Positions 28,923-38,474 of a stretch of DNA of 46,003 bases are shown here, piece after piece. Origin of the DNA: Staphylococcus xylosus NJ (GTDB lineage: Bacteria; Bacillota; Bacilli; Staphylococcales; Staphylococcaceae). The notes beneath the pieces were generated by a model. It was given only the letters and a program-made list of their open reading frames with translations, was not told where the DNA came from and made no database searches. The position numbers and the translations under genes are program-made. How positions within the stretch are numbered: the first letter of the stretch is position 1; the number at the start of each line of letters is the position of its first letter. Where the stretch lies: NCBI RefSeq assembly GCF_000338275.1, contig NZ_ANMR01000008.1:1-46003 (forward strand), read 5' to 3'.

Positions 28923-31900
28923 TTGGATAATATTCAAGGTTACGCGATAAAGAACACCATGGATAATACGGGCGTGGAAGAAGGCATGAAAAGTCTTAAA
29001 CGTCAAATGGGCGTATTGAGTTCCGAAGTGAAAGCGAATATGTCTAGTTTTGGCAAAGCTGAGAAGTCTGTACAGAAGTATCAAACACGCATTGATGGAC
29101 TGAATAATAAAATGAAAGTCCAAAAGAAAATGTACGATCAGACTAAAAATGATTTAAATAATGTTAAAAGCTCCTATGAAAAAGCGTCGAACAGTATTAA
29201 ACAACAAGAACAAAAAGTAAAAGAGCTTGCCGAAGCACATAAGAAACAAGATGATGCGATGCGCAAATCTAATCAAGAAATGAAAAAATCTAATAAAGAA
29301 TTAGATAATGCTAAAACGAAGCAATCTTTATTAAGTGCTGAAAAGGCCAAAGCGAAAACAAAACTCGATGACTTACGTTCTGCAGAAAGACGTTTAAAAG
29401 AATCAGGTAAAGCCTCTACGGAACAAATTAAACAAGCTTCTAATGCGACGAAACAACAACGTGAAGTCCATCAAAAATTAATTGCGAGTCATAAAGAAGA
29501 AACCGCAAATGTTAAGAAGTTAACGCAATCTAACAAAGGTATTACAGAAGAGAATAAAAAAGTTAAAGCTTCTTATCAACAATCGAATGACGCAGTTAAA
29601 ACTGCAGAAAAAGAATATAATAAACTTTCTAAAACAATCAAGGATTATCCGAAAGACTTAGCCAAAGCTGAAAAAGCAGTTAATAATGAAAAAGCATCGA
29701 TGAACGGCTTACAAAAAAGTATTAATAAAGCTGAACAAGAGCTAAAGCAAATGAACAAACAACAGATGGTCGCTAATAGCTCATATACAAAACAAGCAGA
29801 CCATTTAGATAAAATGTCAGAGAAGTATGGCAAAATGTCACAAAACATGCGTTCAGTGGGACGTAATATGTCTATTTATGTGACAACACCGATTGCTGGC
29901 GCTATGGGCTACGCAGGTAAACTTGGCGTTGAATTTGATGATGGCATGCGTAAAGTACAAGCTATCTCAGGCGCTACGGGTAAAGATTTAGACGCGTTGA
30001 AAGCGAAAGCCCGTGAGATGGGTGCGACAACTAAATTCAGTGCAAGTGATAGTGCAGAAGCTATGAACTACATGGCTATGGCTGGTTGGAAATCACAAGA
30101 TATGATGAGTGGTTTACCAGGTATTATGGATTTAGCAGCTGCATCAGGTGAAGAATTAGGCACTGTTTCTGATATTGTTACCGATGGTTTAACTGCGTTT
30201 GGACTAGAAGCTAAAGATAGTGGTCATTTTGCAGACGTATTGGCAGCAGCTAGTGCGAATGCGAATACAAATGTTCAAATGATGGGTGACGGTTTTAAAT
30301 ATGCGGCTCCCGTAGCAGGCGCGTTAGGTTATAGTATCGAAGATACATCTATGGCTATTGGCCTTATGAGTAACGCTGGTATTAAAGGTGAAAAAGCTGG
30401 TACAGCGTTACGTACGATGTTTACTAACCTCTCTAAACCGACAAAAGCAATGAAAGATAAAATGGATGAACTTGGCATATCCATTACAGATAGCAACGGT
30501 GAAATGTTGCCAATGCGTGATGTTTTAGATCAATTACGGGATAAATTCAGTGGCTTATCTAAAGACCAACAAGCAGCAGCTGCTGCTACGATATTCGGTA
30601 AAGAATCAATGAGTGGTGCATTGGCTGTTATCAATGCATCTCAAAAGGACTATGACAAACTATCTAAATCTATCGATGGTAGTAAAGGTTCTGCTAAAGC
30701 TATGGCAGATACGATGGAAAAAGGCTTAGGTGGTAGTTTAAGAGAATTACGTTCCGCAGCAGAAGAACTTGGTTTATCTATATTCGAAACCATACAGCCT
30801 GCTTTATCTGGTATGGTTGGCGGTTTGAAATCAACCGTTGATTTCTTAAATGATTTACCTAAAGGCGCAAAAGTGGCAGGCGTCGCTATTGCAGGGATAG
30901 CTGCCGCGATTGGTCCTGTAACGTTAGGTGTTGGACTATTATTAAGAGCAGTTCAAGCAGCAGCTGGAGGTTATGCGCAACTTAATCGACGTATGGCTGA
31001 AAACACAGCAGAAGCTGCGATTAACGCTGGGGCAACTAAAGCGAATGCAGGCGCAATTGCAACATCAGGTAAGAGTGCTAAAGGTTCTGCAGGTTTATTT
31101 GGACGTTTGGGTAAATCAACAGGTAAAGCAGCTGGAAAAGTTAGTTTATTAGGTCAAGCAAGTAAAGTTTTAGGTAATGGTATTAAAATTTTGGGGGGGC
31201 CAATTGGCTGGATCATTACAGGTGTTACGTTATTAGGTGGCGCCTTTATTAAAGCATACAATAATGTTGACTGGTTTAAAAAGGGTGTTGATGGTTTATT
31301 TGATGTCATCAAAACGTTTGGTGGCGGCGCTATCTCTAAATTTTCAAGTTGGATAAATGGTTTAGGTGATGATTTTGTAAAAGCGCAGTCTAAAAATAAT
31401 GAATTTGTTAAAGAATTTAAATCACGCTGGGACGAATTAACAGATGATGTGAAGCCATTATTTGAAAAAATAGGTAGTGCGACAGATAAAGCAACTGACA
31501 CGACTAAAGTCTTAGGTGACGGTGTTTCTAAAGAAACTAAGAAAGCATTAGGTAGTTATGTTAAATATTCTAAAGACTCCAATGATATTCTGGAAGAAGT
31601 TAAGTATAACCACGGAAAGATAACGCAAGACAAAGCTAATGAACTTATTGATATAGAACAAAAATTAAGTGATGACTTAATTAAAAAATTTGAAAAACGT
31701 AAAGAAGACGAAATAAATAATATTAATGAAGTTTATGAAATGTCTAAAGACCTTAGTAATAAAAAGAACAAGTTAACTGAAGAAGAATATCAAAGCATGC
31801 TTCAAAAAACGGAACAAGGCAATAATGCTCGCATTCAGAAAGAACACCAATTAAATAAAGAAATTAAAAAAATGAAAGAAGAGTTTTCGGCTGACGGAGA

Positions 31901-34900
31901 ACTCGACAAAAATGAACTTAAGCAATTAGCTAAAGTAGAACAAATGCGCAGAGATATAACAGTAGATGAATTGTCTAAATCTCAAAAAGAGCAACAAAAG
32001 ATTTTAGATCGTATGGATAGTAATGAAGAAGCACTATCTATCAAAAAGGCTAGTCGTAATATCAAAGATGCTGAAAAAGCAAAGAAAAAACGTATCAATG
32101 AAATAGACGATGAATATACAGATAGAAAGTTATCTATTCAACAAAACGAAGATTTAAGCAATGAAGATAAAGAAATACAACTTGACGTACTCGAACAATG
32201 GAAAAAAGAAGAAACTAAAAAAGCTGAAGATAAGAAAAAAGAAGTCGTTGGTATCGCAAAAGATCAAAACGAAGATATAGAAACAGAAATGGATTTATCA
32301 AACGGTAGAGTGTATTCTAATTCTGAAAAATGGTGGAATAAAACAAAAGAGTTTTTATCTGATGATAGTATTTGGCAAGGAATCAAAAACGGCGCTTCTG
32401 GTTTAGGAGAATGGTTCTCTGAACAAGGGCAAGAATTTGGGGGCGCACTTCATGAAGGTTGGAACATTGCCATAGAAAACGGTGGTAATTTATGGAAGTC
32501 TTTAACTGGCTGGCTTGGTGAAAAATGGGAAGATACGAAAACTTGGTTTTCTCAAAAAGGTCACAGTATCTGGTCAAATATCAAAATAGGTTGGAATAAC
32601 GGACTAGAAACAGGTGGTAATCTTTGGTCATCATTGACAAGTTGGCTCGGTGAAAAGTGGGAGGAAACTAAAACGTGGTTTTCTCAAAAAGGCGGTCATA
32701 TTTGGTTGAATATTAAATCAGGATGGAATAATGCGCTTGAAACTGGAGGTAATCTCTGGTCGTCGATTACTAACAAACTCGGTGAAAGTTGGGAAAATAC
32801 CAAAGGCTGGTTTAGTGAAAAAGGTCGAAATATTCAACAATCATTCAAAAATGGTTGGAATTCTGCTTGGGACACAGCAGGTAATATTTGGGGCAAAGTG
32901 ACTAAAGGCGTGTCTGATACCTGGGAAAATGTGAAGACATCAACCCGTGACAAACTCGAAGAAGCTAAAGAAACAGCGACGACTAAAACACGTGGTATTT
33001 GGAAAAATACATCTAAATGGTTTGGCGATACTTACAATTCAGCGAAAGATAAAGTAACAGGTGTTTATACTAAAACGCGTGATAAATTTACAGACGCTGC
33101 AGGGAAAGTATGGGATAAATCCAAATCAGCATATGATGGCACTAAAAAATGGTTTGGTGAAACTTATGAGAAAGCCAAAACTAAAGTGACAGGTGTTTAT
33201 AATCAAGCAAAAGGTAAATTTACCGATACAGCGAGCACTGCTTGGGATAAGTCCAAATCAACGTGGAAAGGCACAAGCAAATATTTCGGTCAAGCTTATA
33301 GTTCTGTTAAAACTAATGTAAGTAACATGTGGGGCAAAGCTAAAACAAGTTTCGGTAATATTGCTGGCGAAGGCTGGAAAAAAGCCAAATCTGTTTATAA
33401 AGGTTTCAAAAAATGGCTAGGTGACACATTACAATGGATTAAAGATGTCGGCGCCGACATGGGCAAAGCTGCAGGTGATTTAGGTAAAAAAGTTGCCAAC
33501 AAAGCTATTGGCGGTTTAAATGGCATGATTGGCGGCGTGAATAAAATATCTAAAGCGATCACAGGTAAAGATAAACTTATTGAGGAAATACCCCGTTTAG
33601 CTACTGGTACTTATGATGGTTCAACACTCTCTACAGATTCAAACGGTGGTTTAAGACAACCAACGGTTGCGATGGTCAATGATAAAGGGCCAGGCAATGG
33701 ACCAGGTGGACGTACACAAGAGCTCATTCAACGTAAAGATGGCTCAATCGACGCGCCACAAGGTAAAAATACAATTGTGGGCTTAGGTAAAGGCGACGGC
33801 GTTATTAATGCTAGACATACGCACAAACTCCAAGAACAAGGCATAATACCTAAACGCTTATCAACGGGTACAGGAACTAAAATACCTCGTTTCTCTAAAG
33901 GAAACAAAAAAGACTTGTATGAAGATATTATCGATGGTGCAGCTAATATAAGTAAAAATGTGAGCGGTAAAATATCTGATGGTTATCACAGTGCGAAAAA
34001 AGCAGGTAGCGACGCTAAAGATACTGTGAAAGACTTAGGAAGTAAAGGTTTAGAAAAAGTTAAAGACGGTGCATCATGGCTTGGCGATAAAATCGGGGAT
34101 GTTTGGGATTATGTTAAACATCCAGGTAAATTAGTGAAAAATGTCATGGATAGTATAGGCATTAACTTCGGCGGTGGCGATAACGCTACCGTTAAATTAG
34201 TTACAGCCGCCTATAAAAACTTGAAATCTTCACTTGTAGAGAAAGTGAAGGACTGGTTTACAGAAGCTGAAGGTGGCGATGGTGACGCTAGTTGGTTGCC
34301 GTGGGACAATATCCTCCAAACATTTGGTAACTATACAGGCGGCTTAATGTTCAATGGTGGTAAACACTATGGTATTGACTTTGGTATGCCAACGGGTACT
34401 AAGATTAAGGCGCTAACTGACGGTAAGATATCACAAGCAGGTGCAGTTGCAGGTGGCGGTGGTAATCAAATCACACTTGATGAGCCTGGTGGTAAATGGT
34501 ATCAGTGGTACATGCATATGAGTAAAATCATTGCTAAAAAAGGACAAAAAGTAAGTGCCGGTGATGTCATTGGCTTATCAGGTAGTACAGGTAACTCAAC
34601 AACACCTCACTTACACATTCAACGTATGAAAGGTTACCCTTCCAATGAGACGGCCGTCAATCCTAAGAAGTGGTTAGAGTCTTTAAAAGGTGGCGGAAGC
34701 CAAAACAAATCAGCTCAAAAATGGTCAGGTGATATTAAAAAAGCAGCTAAACGTATGGGCGTTTCTCTAAGTGGCACAGATTTAAAAGATGTTATTTCGT
34801 TGATTAATACTGAATCTAATGGGAACGCAGGCGTTACACAACAAGTTCAAGACCAAAACAGTGATGGTAATGAAGCTCAAGGCTTATTACAGTATACTCC

Positions 34901-35435
34901 AGGTACTTTTGGTTCTTATGCAGTTAAAGGGCACAAAAATATAAAAAATGGTTATGATCAACTATTAGCATTTTTCAACAATAAATCCTGGCGAGGTAAT
35001 TTGAGCGCTTGGAAATCAAGAATGGCAAGTGGTTTAACTGGCTGGGGACCAACAGGCGCAAGAAAATATGAAAATGGTGGCATCTCTACAACACATAAAC
35101 TAGCTGAAATCAGTGAACGTAATAGAGCAGAAGCTATCATTCCACTTCATAAGTCTAAACGTAATCGTGCTGTTGGCTTGATGGAAAAAGCAATGACAGC
35201 GATTGGCATGGATAATGGTTCCGCAAATGTCACAGTGAACAACGATAATTCAACGATGGAAAAACTACTACAACAAGTTGTTCAGTTGAATGACACCAAC
35301 AATCGTATGCAACAAACAATCATTAAGTTGTTGAGTGGCAATAATAATAACATGAGTAAGAATGAGGTCATGAATATCTTCAGTCAATTGTTAGGTAGTA
35401 AAGCTAATTTAGACAATTTTAACCAGGGTTTTTAA
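28923..35435 (+). CDS. Tape measure protein with M23 peptidase and transglycosylase domains
   Basis: 2170 residues from TTG 28923 (GGAGGTACATATAA upstream). Coiled coil at 25-300; the TP901-type tape-measure core at about 310-650 ('GVEFDDGMRKVQAISGATGK'); hydrophobic segments at about 650-790; a second coiled coil at 900-1125; two sets of 44-residue repeats (from residues 1179 and 1365). An M23 endopeptidase (about 1812-1905, motifs KHYGIDF and HLHIQ) and a lytic transglycosylase domain (about 1940-2045, 'LINTESNGNAG', 'QGLLQYTPGTF') follow. It sets tail length and carries enzymes that open the wall during DNA injection. The T-frame of the chaperone ends just upstream. Confidence 0.95.
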   Translation: MDNIQGYAIKNTMDNTGVEEGMKSLKRQMGVLSSEVKANMSSFGKAEKSVQKYQTRIDGLNNKMKVQKKMYDQTKNDLNNVKSSYEKASNSIKQQEQKVKELAEAHKKQDDAMRKSNQEMKKSNKELDNAKTKQSLLSAEKAKAKTKLDDLRSAERRLKESGKASTEQIKQASNATKQQREVHQKLIASHKEETANVKKLTQSNKGITEENKKVKASYQQSNDAVKTAEKEYNKLSKTIKDYPKDLAKAEKAVNNEKASMNGLQKSINKAEQELKQMNKQQMVANSSYTKQADHLDKMSEKYGKMSQNMRSVGRNMSIYVTTPIAGAMGYAGKLGVEFDDGMRKVQAISGATGKDLDALKAKAREMGATTKFSASDSAEAMNYMAMAGWKSQDMMSGLPGIMDLAAASGEELGTVSDIVTDGLTAFGLEAKDSGHFADVLAAASANANTNVQMMGDGFKYAAPVAGALGYSIEDTSMAIGLMSNAGIKGEKAGTALRTMFTNLSKPTKAMKDKMDELGISITDSNGEMLPMRDVLDQLRDKFSGLSKDQQAAAAATIFGKESMSGALAVINASQKDYDKLSKSIDGSKGSAKAMADTMEKGLGGSLRELRSAAEELGLSIFETIQPALSGMVGGLKSTVDFLNDLPKGAKVAGVAIAGIAAAIGPVTLGVGLLLRAVQAAAGGYAQLNRRMAENTAEAAINAGATKANAGAIATSGKSAKGSAGLFGRLGKSTGKAAGKVSLLGQASKVLGNGIKILGGPIGWIITGVTLLGGAFIKAYNNVDWFKKGVDGLFDVIKTFGGGAISKFSSWINGLGDDFVKAQSKNNEFVKEFKSRWDELTDDVKPLFEKIGSATDKATDTTKVLGDGVSKETKKALGSYVKYSKDSNDILEEVKYNHGKITQDKANELIDIEQKLSDDLIKKFEKRKEDEINNINEVYEMSKDLSNKKNKLTEEEYQSMLQKTEQGNNARIQKEHQLNKEIKKMKEEFSADGELDKNELKQLAKVEQMRRDITVDELSKSQKEQQKILDRMDSNEEALSIKKASRNIKDAEKAKKKRINEIDDEYTDRKLSIQQNEDLSNEDKEIQLDVLEQWKKEETKKAEDKKKEVVGIAKDQNEDIETEMDLSNGRVYSNSEKWWNKTKEFLSDDSIWQGIKNGASGLGEWFSEQGQEFGGALHEGWNIAIENGGNLWKSLTGWLGEKWEDTKTWFSQKGHSIWSNIKIGWNNGLETGGNLWSSLTSWLGEKWEETKTWFSQKGGHIWLNIKSGWNNALETGGNLWSSITNKLGESWENTKGWFSEKGRNIQQSFKNGWNSAWDTAGNIWGKVTKGVSDTWENVKTSTRDKLEEAKETATTKTRGIWKNTSKWFGDTYNSAKDKVTGVYTKTRDKFTDAAGKVWDKSKSAYDGTKKWFGETYEKAKTKVTGVYNQAKGKFTDTASTAWDKSKSTWKGTSKYFGQAYSSVKTNVSNMWGKAKTSFGNIAGEGWKKAKSVYKGFKKWLGDTLQWIKDVGADMGKAAGDLGKKVANKAIGGLNGMIGGVNKISKAITGKDKLIEEIPRLATGTYDGSTLSTDSNGGLRQPTVAMVNDKGPGNGPGGRTQELIQRKDGSIDAPQGKNTIVGLGKGDGVINARHTHKLQEQGIIPKRLSTGTGTKIPRFSKGNKKDLYEDIIDGAANISKNVSGKISDGYHSAKKAGSDAKDTVKDLGSKGLEKVKDGASWLGDKIGDVWDYVKHPGKLVKNVMDSIGINFGGGDNATVKLVTAAYKNLKSSLVEKVKDWFTEAEGGDGDASWLPWDNILQTFGNYTGGLMFNGGKHYGIDFGMPTGTKIKALTDGKISQAGAVAGGGGNQITLDEPGGKWYQWYMHMSKIIAKKGQKVSAGDVIGLSGSTGNSTTPHLHIQRMKGYPSNETAVNPKKWLESLKGGGSQNKSAQKWSGDIKKAAKRMGVSLSGTDLKDVISLINTESNGNAGVTQQVQDQNSDGNEAQGLLQYTPGTFGSYAVKGHKNIKNGYDQLLAFFNNKSWRGNLSAWKSRMASGLTGWGPTGARKYENGGISTTHKLAEISERNRAEAIIPLHKSKRNRAVGLMEKAMTAIGMDNGSANVTVNNDNSTMEKLLQQVVQLNDTNNRMQQTIIKLLSGNNNNMSKNEVMNIFSQLLGSKANLDNFNQGF
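32457..33410 (+). repeat. Two families of 44-residue repeats in the tape measure
   Basis: Family A: three full copies and one partial from 32457 to about 32940, each 132 bases, starting G-W-N and containing GGNLW and WFSxKG. Family B: three copies from 33015 to 33410, each 132 bases, starting K-(W/Y)-(F)-G and containing VTGVY and WDKSKS. Both have the same period, with tryptophans at fixed places. Confidence 0.85.
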
Positions 35436-35448
35436 ATAGGAGGTTTAT

Positions 35449-36285
35449 ATGATAGACGGCAGATGGGTGAAAATCATAACCCAAGAAGGGACCTATGATA
35501 TCAACGATATCTTATCTAATTTTATTTTCTTAGAAGCTAAAGCTTCATATCCAAATGAAAATAATGAAAGTAACACATTTCAAGGTGTGGACGGCGAGCT
35601 ACCAACAGTAGCCACGTTCGCACCTTTTAATTTAGAAGTAAGTTGCGGTTTTGATGGCATTGATGAAAACGACCGTAATTTAGCAGAATTAAAATTAAGA
35701 CAACTGTTTTTTAGACGACAGCCCTATTATATTATTACGTCAGACAATCCAGGGTTGAAATATCGTGCAAATAATCCAGATGTAAATCCTGATTATTTAG
35801 ATTTCTCGGCTATTAAGTTTGATATGACTTTTAGTTGTCGAGATGGCTATGCCGAAACTGTCAAAGAAACAGATGAGTACAGTTTATCAAATGGTAATTG
35901 GCAATTCGGTGTCGATTTATTGGCAGATGATGAAATTAAATATAAACACGATACAACAAGCTTTCGGATTTACAACGGTTCTTCAGATACAATCAACCCA
36001 TTATTAAGACATAAATTCAAGCTATTGATTAATATTGATGCACCTAAGGGCTTTAAAATTATTAACCATACAACAGGTAATACATTTCAATATAAAAAAG
36101 GAATTAAGCAAAACCAACAACTTATATTAAAAGGTGTACACCCAATACTGGATAATCAACGTGTAGGCATTGATACAAATCGACAGTGGTTAACACTTAA
36201 AGAAGGTTTTAATGATATTGAAATTACAGGCGAGAATATTGGTAAAACAACAACCCAATGGATATTCCCGTTTATATTTAAGTAG
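35449..36285 (+). CDS. Distal tail protein (Dit)
   Basis: 278 residues, Sipho_tail family. N-terminal ring domain (about 1-140) with 'DINDILSNFIFLEAKASYPN', 'FNLEVSCGFDGIDENDRNLA' and 'LRQLFFRRQPYYIITSDNPG', and a galectin-like C-terminal domain. It forms the hub between tail tube and baseplate. TAGGAGGTTTAT precedes the ATG. Confidence 0.9.
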   Translation: MIDGRWVKIITQEGTYDINDILSNFIFLEAKASYPNENNESNTFQGVDGELPTVATFAPFNLEVSCGFDGIDENDRNLAELKLRQLFFRRQPYYIITSDNPGLKYRANNPDVNPDYLDFSAIKFDMTFSCRDGYAETVKETDEYSLSNGNWQFGVDLLADDEIKYKHDTTSFRIYNGSSDTINPLLRHKFKLLINIDAPKGFKIINHTTGNTFQYKKGIKQNQQLILKGVHPILDNQRVGIDTNRQWLTLKEGFNDIEITGENIGKTTTQWIFPFIFK

Positions 36286-36294
36286 GTGAATAAC

Positions 36295-37881
36295 TTGGAT
36301 GCATTAGTTTTAAAAAATAAAAAAGGCACGTTTGCGGAAATAATCACGGATTTTGATTTTGGTTCTTTTAAATATGAATATGAAAAGAATAATGAGCGTT
36401 CGATTAGTTTCACTTTATATAAAACGTCTAATAACGCAGATATATTTGATCATTTAGTTAATGAAGCTTTTATAGAGTGGCAAGGGCAATTATACGTCAT
36501 TAAATCAACATCTATAAAATATGATGGTCTTAAACTTACGAATGAAGTTGTAGCTAAACATATTTTTATGGAATTTCAAAAGCATTATATTCAAAAAGAT
36601 ATGGATGTCGAAAGTGAAAGTAGTGATGAAGATGAAGACGATAGTACACCGACTATGACTTTAGAACAATATCTTGATTTTGGTTTTAAAGGCAATAAAT
36701 TGGGTTTCGAATATGAAATTAGAGGTCAATTTCAAAAACGTGTACCTGTCGATGATTTAGGTGGTAAAAATGGAGTTGAACATGTATCAGAAGGTGCAGA
36801 ATTATTTAATTATATCTATTTCGCTGATAATAAGAAATATTATATCTATGATGAAGCAACCTTTTACGAAATGTCCGACATACCTTTGATTTACTTATAC
36901 AATTCAAGTGAAGCTACAGTAACTACGACGACTACGGATATATTTAATTATATTCAAGGATATGGTAAGAAAAAGACTAAAAAAGAAACACAAAATTACA
37001 ACCCAATTAAACCTAAAGACTTGAATTACTCAGGTTCATTTATTAAAGAAGGGACTTGGCGTACAGAAAAAGTAGGCGCAAGTTATACGAAAACATTCGA
37101 GTGTAAACATGGTAATGAAACCCTTGAATGGACGTTAAAGAAAATGTCTAAAGGTGGCATACTCGATGTTTATTTAGATGGTGAAAAAATTGATACTTAT
37201 GAGTGTTACAGTAAAAATGCGAAAAGTGAAAAAATTGTGATTGAGCAAGATTTAGCGCGAGGCAAACACACATTTAAAGCTGTATTTAGAGGTGCTAAAA
37301 AGGGTGTTGATTACAAAAAATCTGAGCCATGTATGTATGTCGGTACTGAGAAATCAACTGTATTAAATTTAACAGCTAAACTTAAAGGTAAAGACGCTTA
37401 TCATACGTATGCCGATTACACATCACCTAATTATGATGGTGGCGATATTGCCGAAGCACCTACCATATTTGATGATAATATCACAAACAAAGATGAATTG
37501 CTTGAAAGGCTAAAAGAAGAGCTTAACGACCAACCAACGGTTGAAGTTTCTACGAACTATCTCGGTAGTGTAGAAGACAAACAATACATTACAAATGATG
37601 ATATTAAAGAAAATAATAAAATACGTTTTATTCATCAACCTTTAGGTTTTAATTTAGATTTAAAAGTCGTGAAAATTACTGTGTCACATCCACTACTTAA
37701 TGAACCAGTAGAAGTCGATTTTAGTAACTCACCTAAGGATATTTTAAAAATGCAGCAACAAACAACAAAGGCTATTAGAAAATTTAATAAACAAAGTAAA
37801 GGCGATTCACCTAGTGAGTCGCCTATTTCTATGGCAGAAAATTACTCGGATATTGTAGGAGTGACATTATTAGATGACTGA
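36295..37881 (+). CDS. Tail-associated protein (Tal), prophage endopeptidase tail family
   Basis: About 528 residues from TTG 36295 (AGGTG six bases upstream; GTG 36286 is an alternative). N-terminal hub domains ('FDFGSFKYEYEKNNERSISF', 'FIEWQGQLYVIKS') are split by a beta-rich insert (about 240-350, with an HxTF-type sugar-binding look, 'GTWRTEKVGASYTKTFECKH'). Together with Dit it forms the tip below the tape measure. The insert resembles a carbohydrate-binding module, which is an inference. Confidence 0.85.
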   Translation: MDALVLKNKKGTFAEIITDFDFGSFKYEYEKNNERSISFTLYKTSNNADIFDHLVNEAFIEWQGQLYVIKSTSIKYDGLKLTNEVVAKHIFMEFQKHYIQKDMDVESESSDEDEDDSTPTMTLEQYLDFGFKGNKLGFEYEIRGQFQKRVPVDDLGGKNGVEHVSEGAELFNYIYFADNKKYYIYDEATFYEMSDIPLIYLYNSSEATVTTTTTDIFNYIQGYGKKKTKKETQNYNPIKPKDLNYSGSFIKEGTWRTEKVGASYTKTFECKHGNETLEWTLKKMSKGGILDVYLDGEKIDTYECYSKNAKSEKIVIEQDLARGKHTFKAVFRGAKKGVDYKKSEPCMYVGTEKSTVLNLTAKLKGKDAYHTYADYTSPNYDGGDIAEAPTIFDDNITNKDELLERLKEELNDQPTVEVSTNYLGSVEDKQYITNDDIKENNKIRFIHQPLGFNLDLKVVKITVSHPLLNEPVEVDFSNSPKDILKMQQQTTKAIRKFNKQSKGDSPSESPISMAENYSDIVGVTLLDD

Positions 37882-38461
37882 AATTAACCATAGATACTTA
37901 ACTGACAAAAACGGTGAAATTTATTTTCCTAAAGTACATGTAGAAGCACTATTAGGTATTGAAGATACAGATTCAGAAAATCCTTTTATTGAAATCAATA
38001 ATAAAATTTCAAACTTGGAACAAATAATCGAAGACCAACAAAAAGTTATAGAAAAAAACAAAAAAACTGCTGAACTTCATGATAAGACCTTATCGGACTT
38101 AATAGGCGATACAGGGTGGATTGAATATCAAGTACCGCCAGACATGAAAAATAAAGCTGTTAATTCAGGTTTTAAATGTGCCATTCGTGAAGTAAGAGCT
38201 GGTAACGACCTTATCGATAAACATTTTGTGGTTCGTTCAATCAGGTTGAATGTGTCAGAAATAACAGGGGCATCGATGCAGATTGCACAACTACCTACAG
38301 GATTTGTCACGGATAATCAATCCTTTATCGCAAGACAAAATGGCTATCGTCACCCAATTACAATTGAATGCTTAAAAAATGGCAAGGTGATGGCTTATGT
38401 ACACCCAGATGACCAAAACAAAACAAATTGGGTGTATCAAGAATTCACATGGTTAGAATAG
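37874..38461 (+). CDS. Baseplate protein with C-terminal binding domain
   Basis: 195 residues. Short N-terminal anchor, coiled coil (about 40-70, 'NNKISNLEQIIEDQQKVIEK') and a beta domain (about 80-195) starting DTGWIEYQV and ending FTWLE. That domain is paralogous to the last 130 residues of the BppU-like protein at 41156-42661 (DTGWVPFKI...VSWIE). It probably forms a small fibre at the tail tip. Start overlaps the Tal stop. Confidence 0.75.
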   Translation: MTEINHRYLTDKNGEIYFPKVHVEALLGIEDTDSENPFIEINNKISNLEQIIEDQQKVIEKNKKTAELHDKTLSDLIGDTGWIEYQVPPDMKNKAVNSGFKCAIREVRAGNDLIDKHFVVRSIRLNVSEITGASMQIAQLPTGFVTDNQSFIARQNGYRHPITIECLKNGKVMAYVHPDDQNKTNWVYQEFTWLE

Positions 38462-38474
38462 GAAGGGTGAAAAG

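Noticed and set aside
30000..35140. Minus-strand ORFs opposite the tape measure
   Set aside because: Typical shadows of a long gene; no start signals or recognisable domains.
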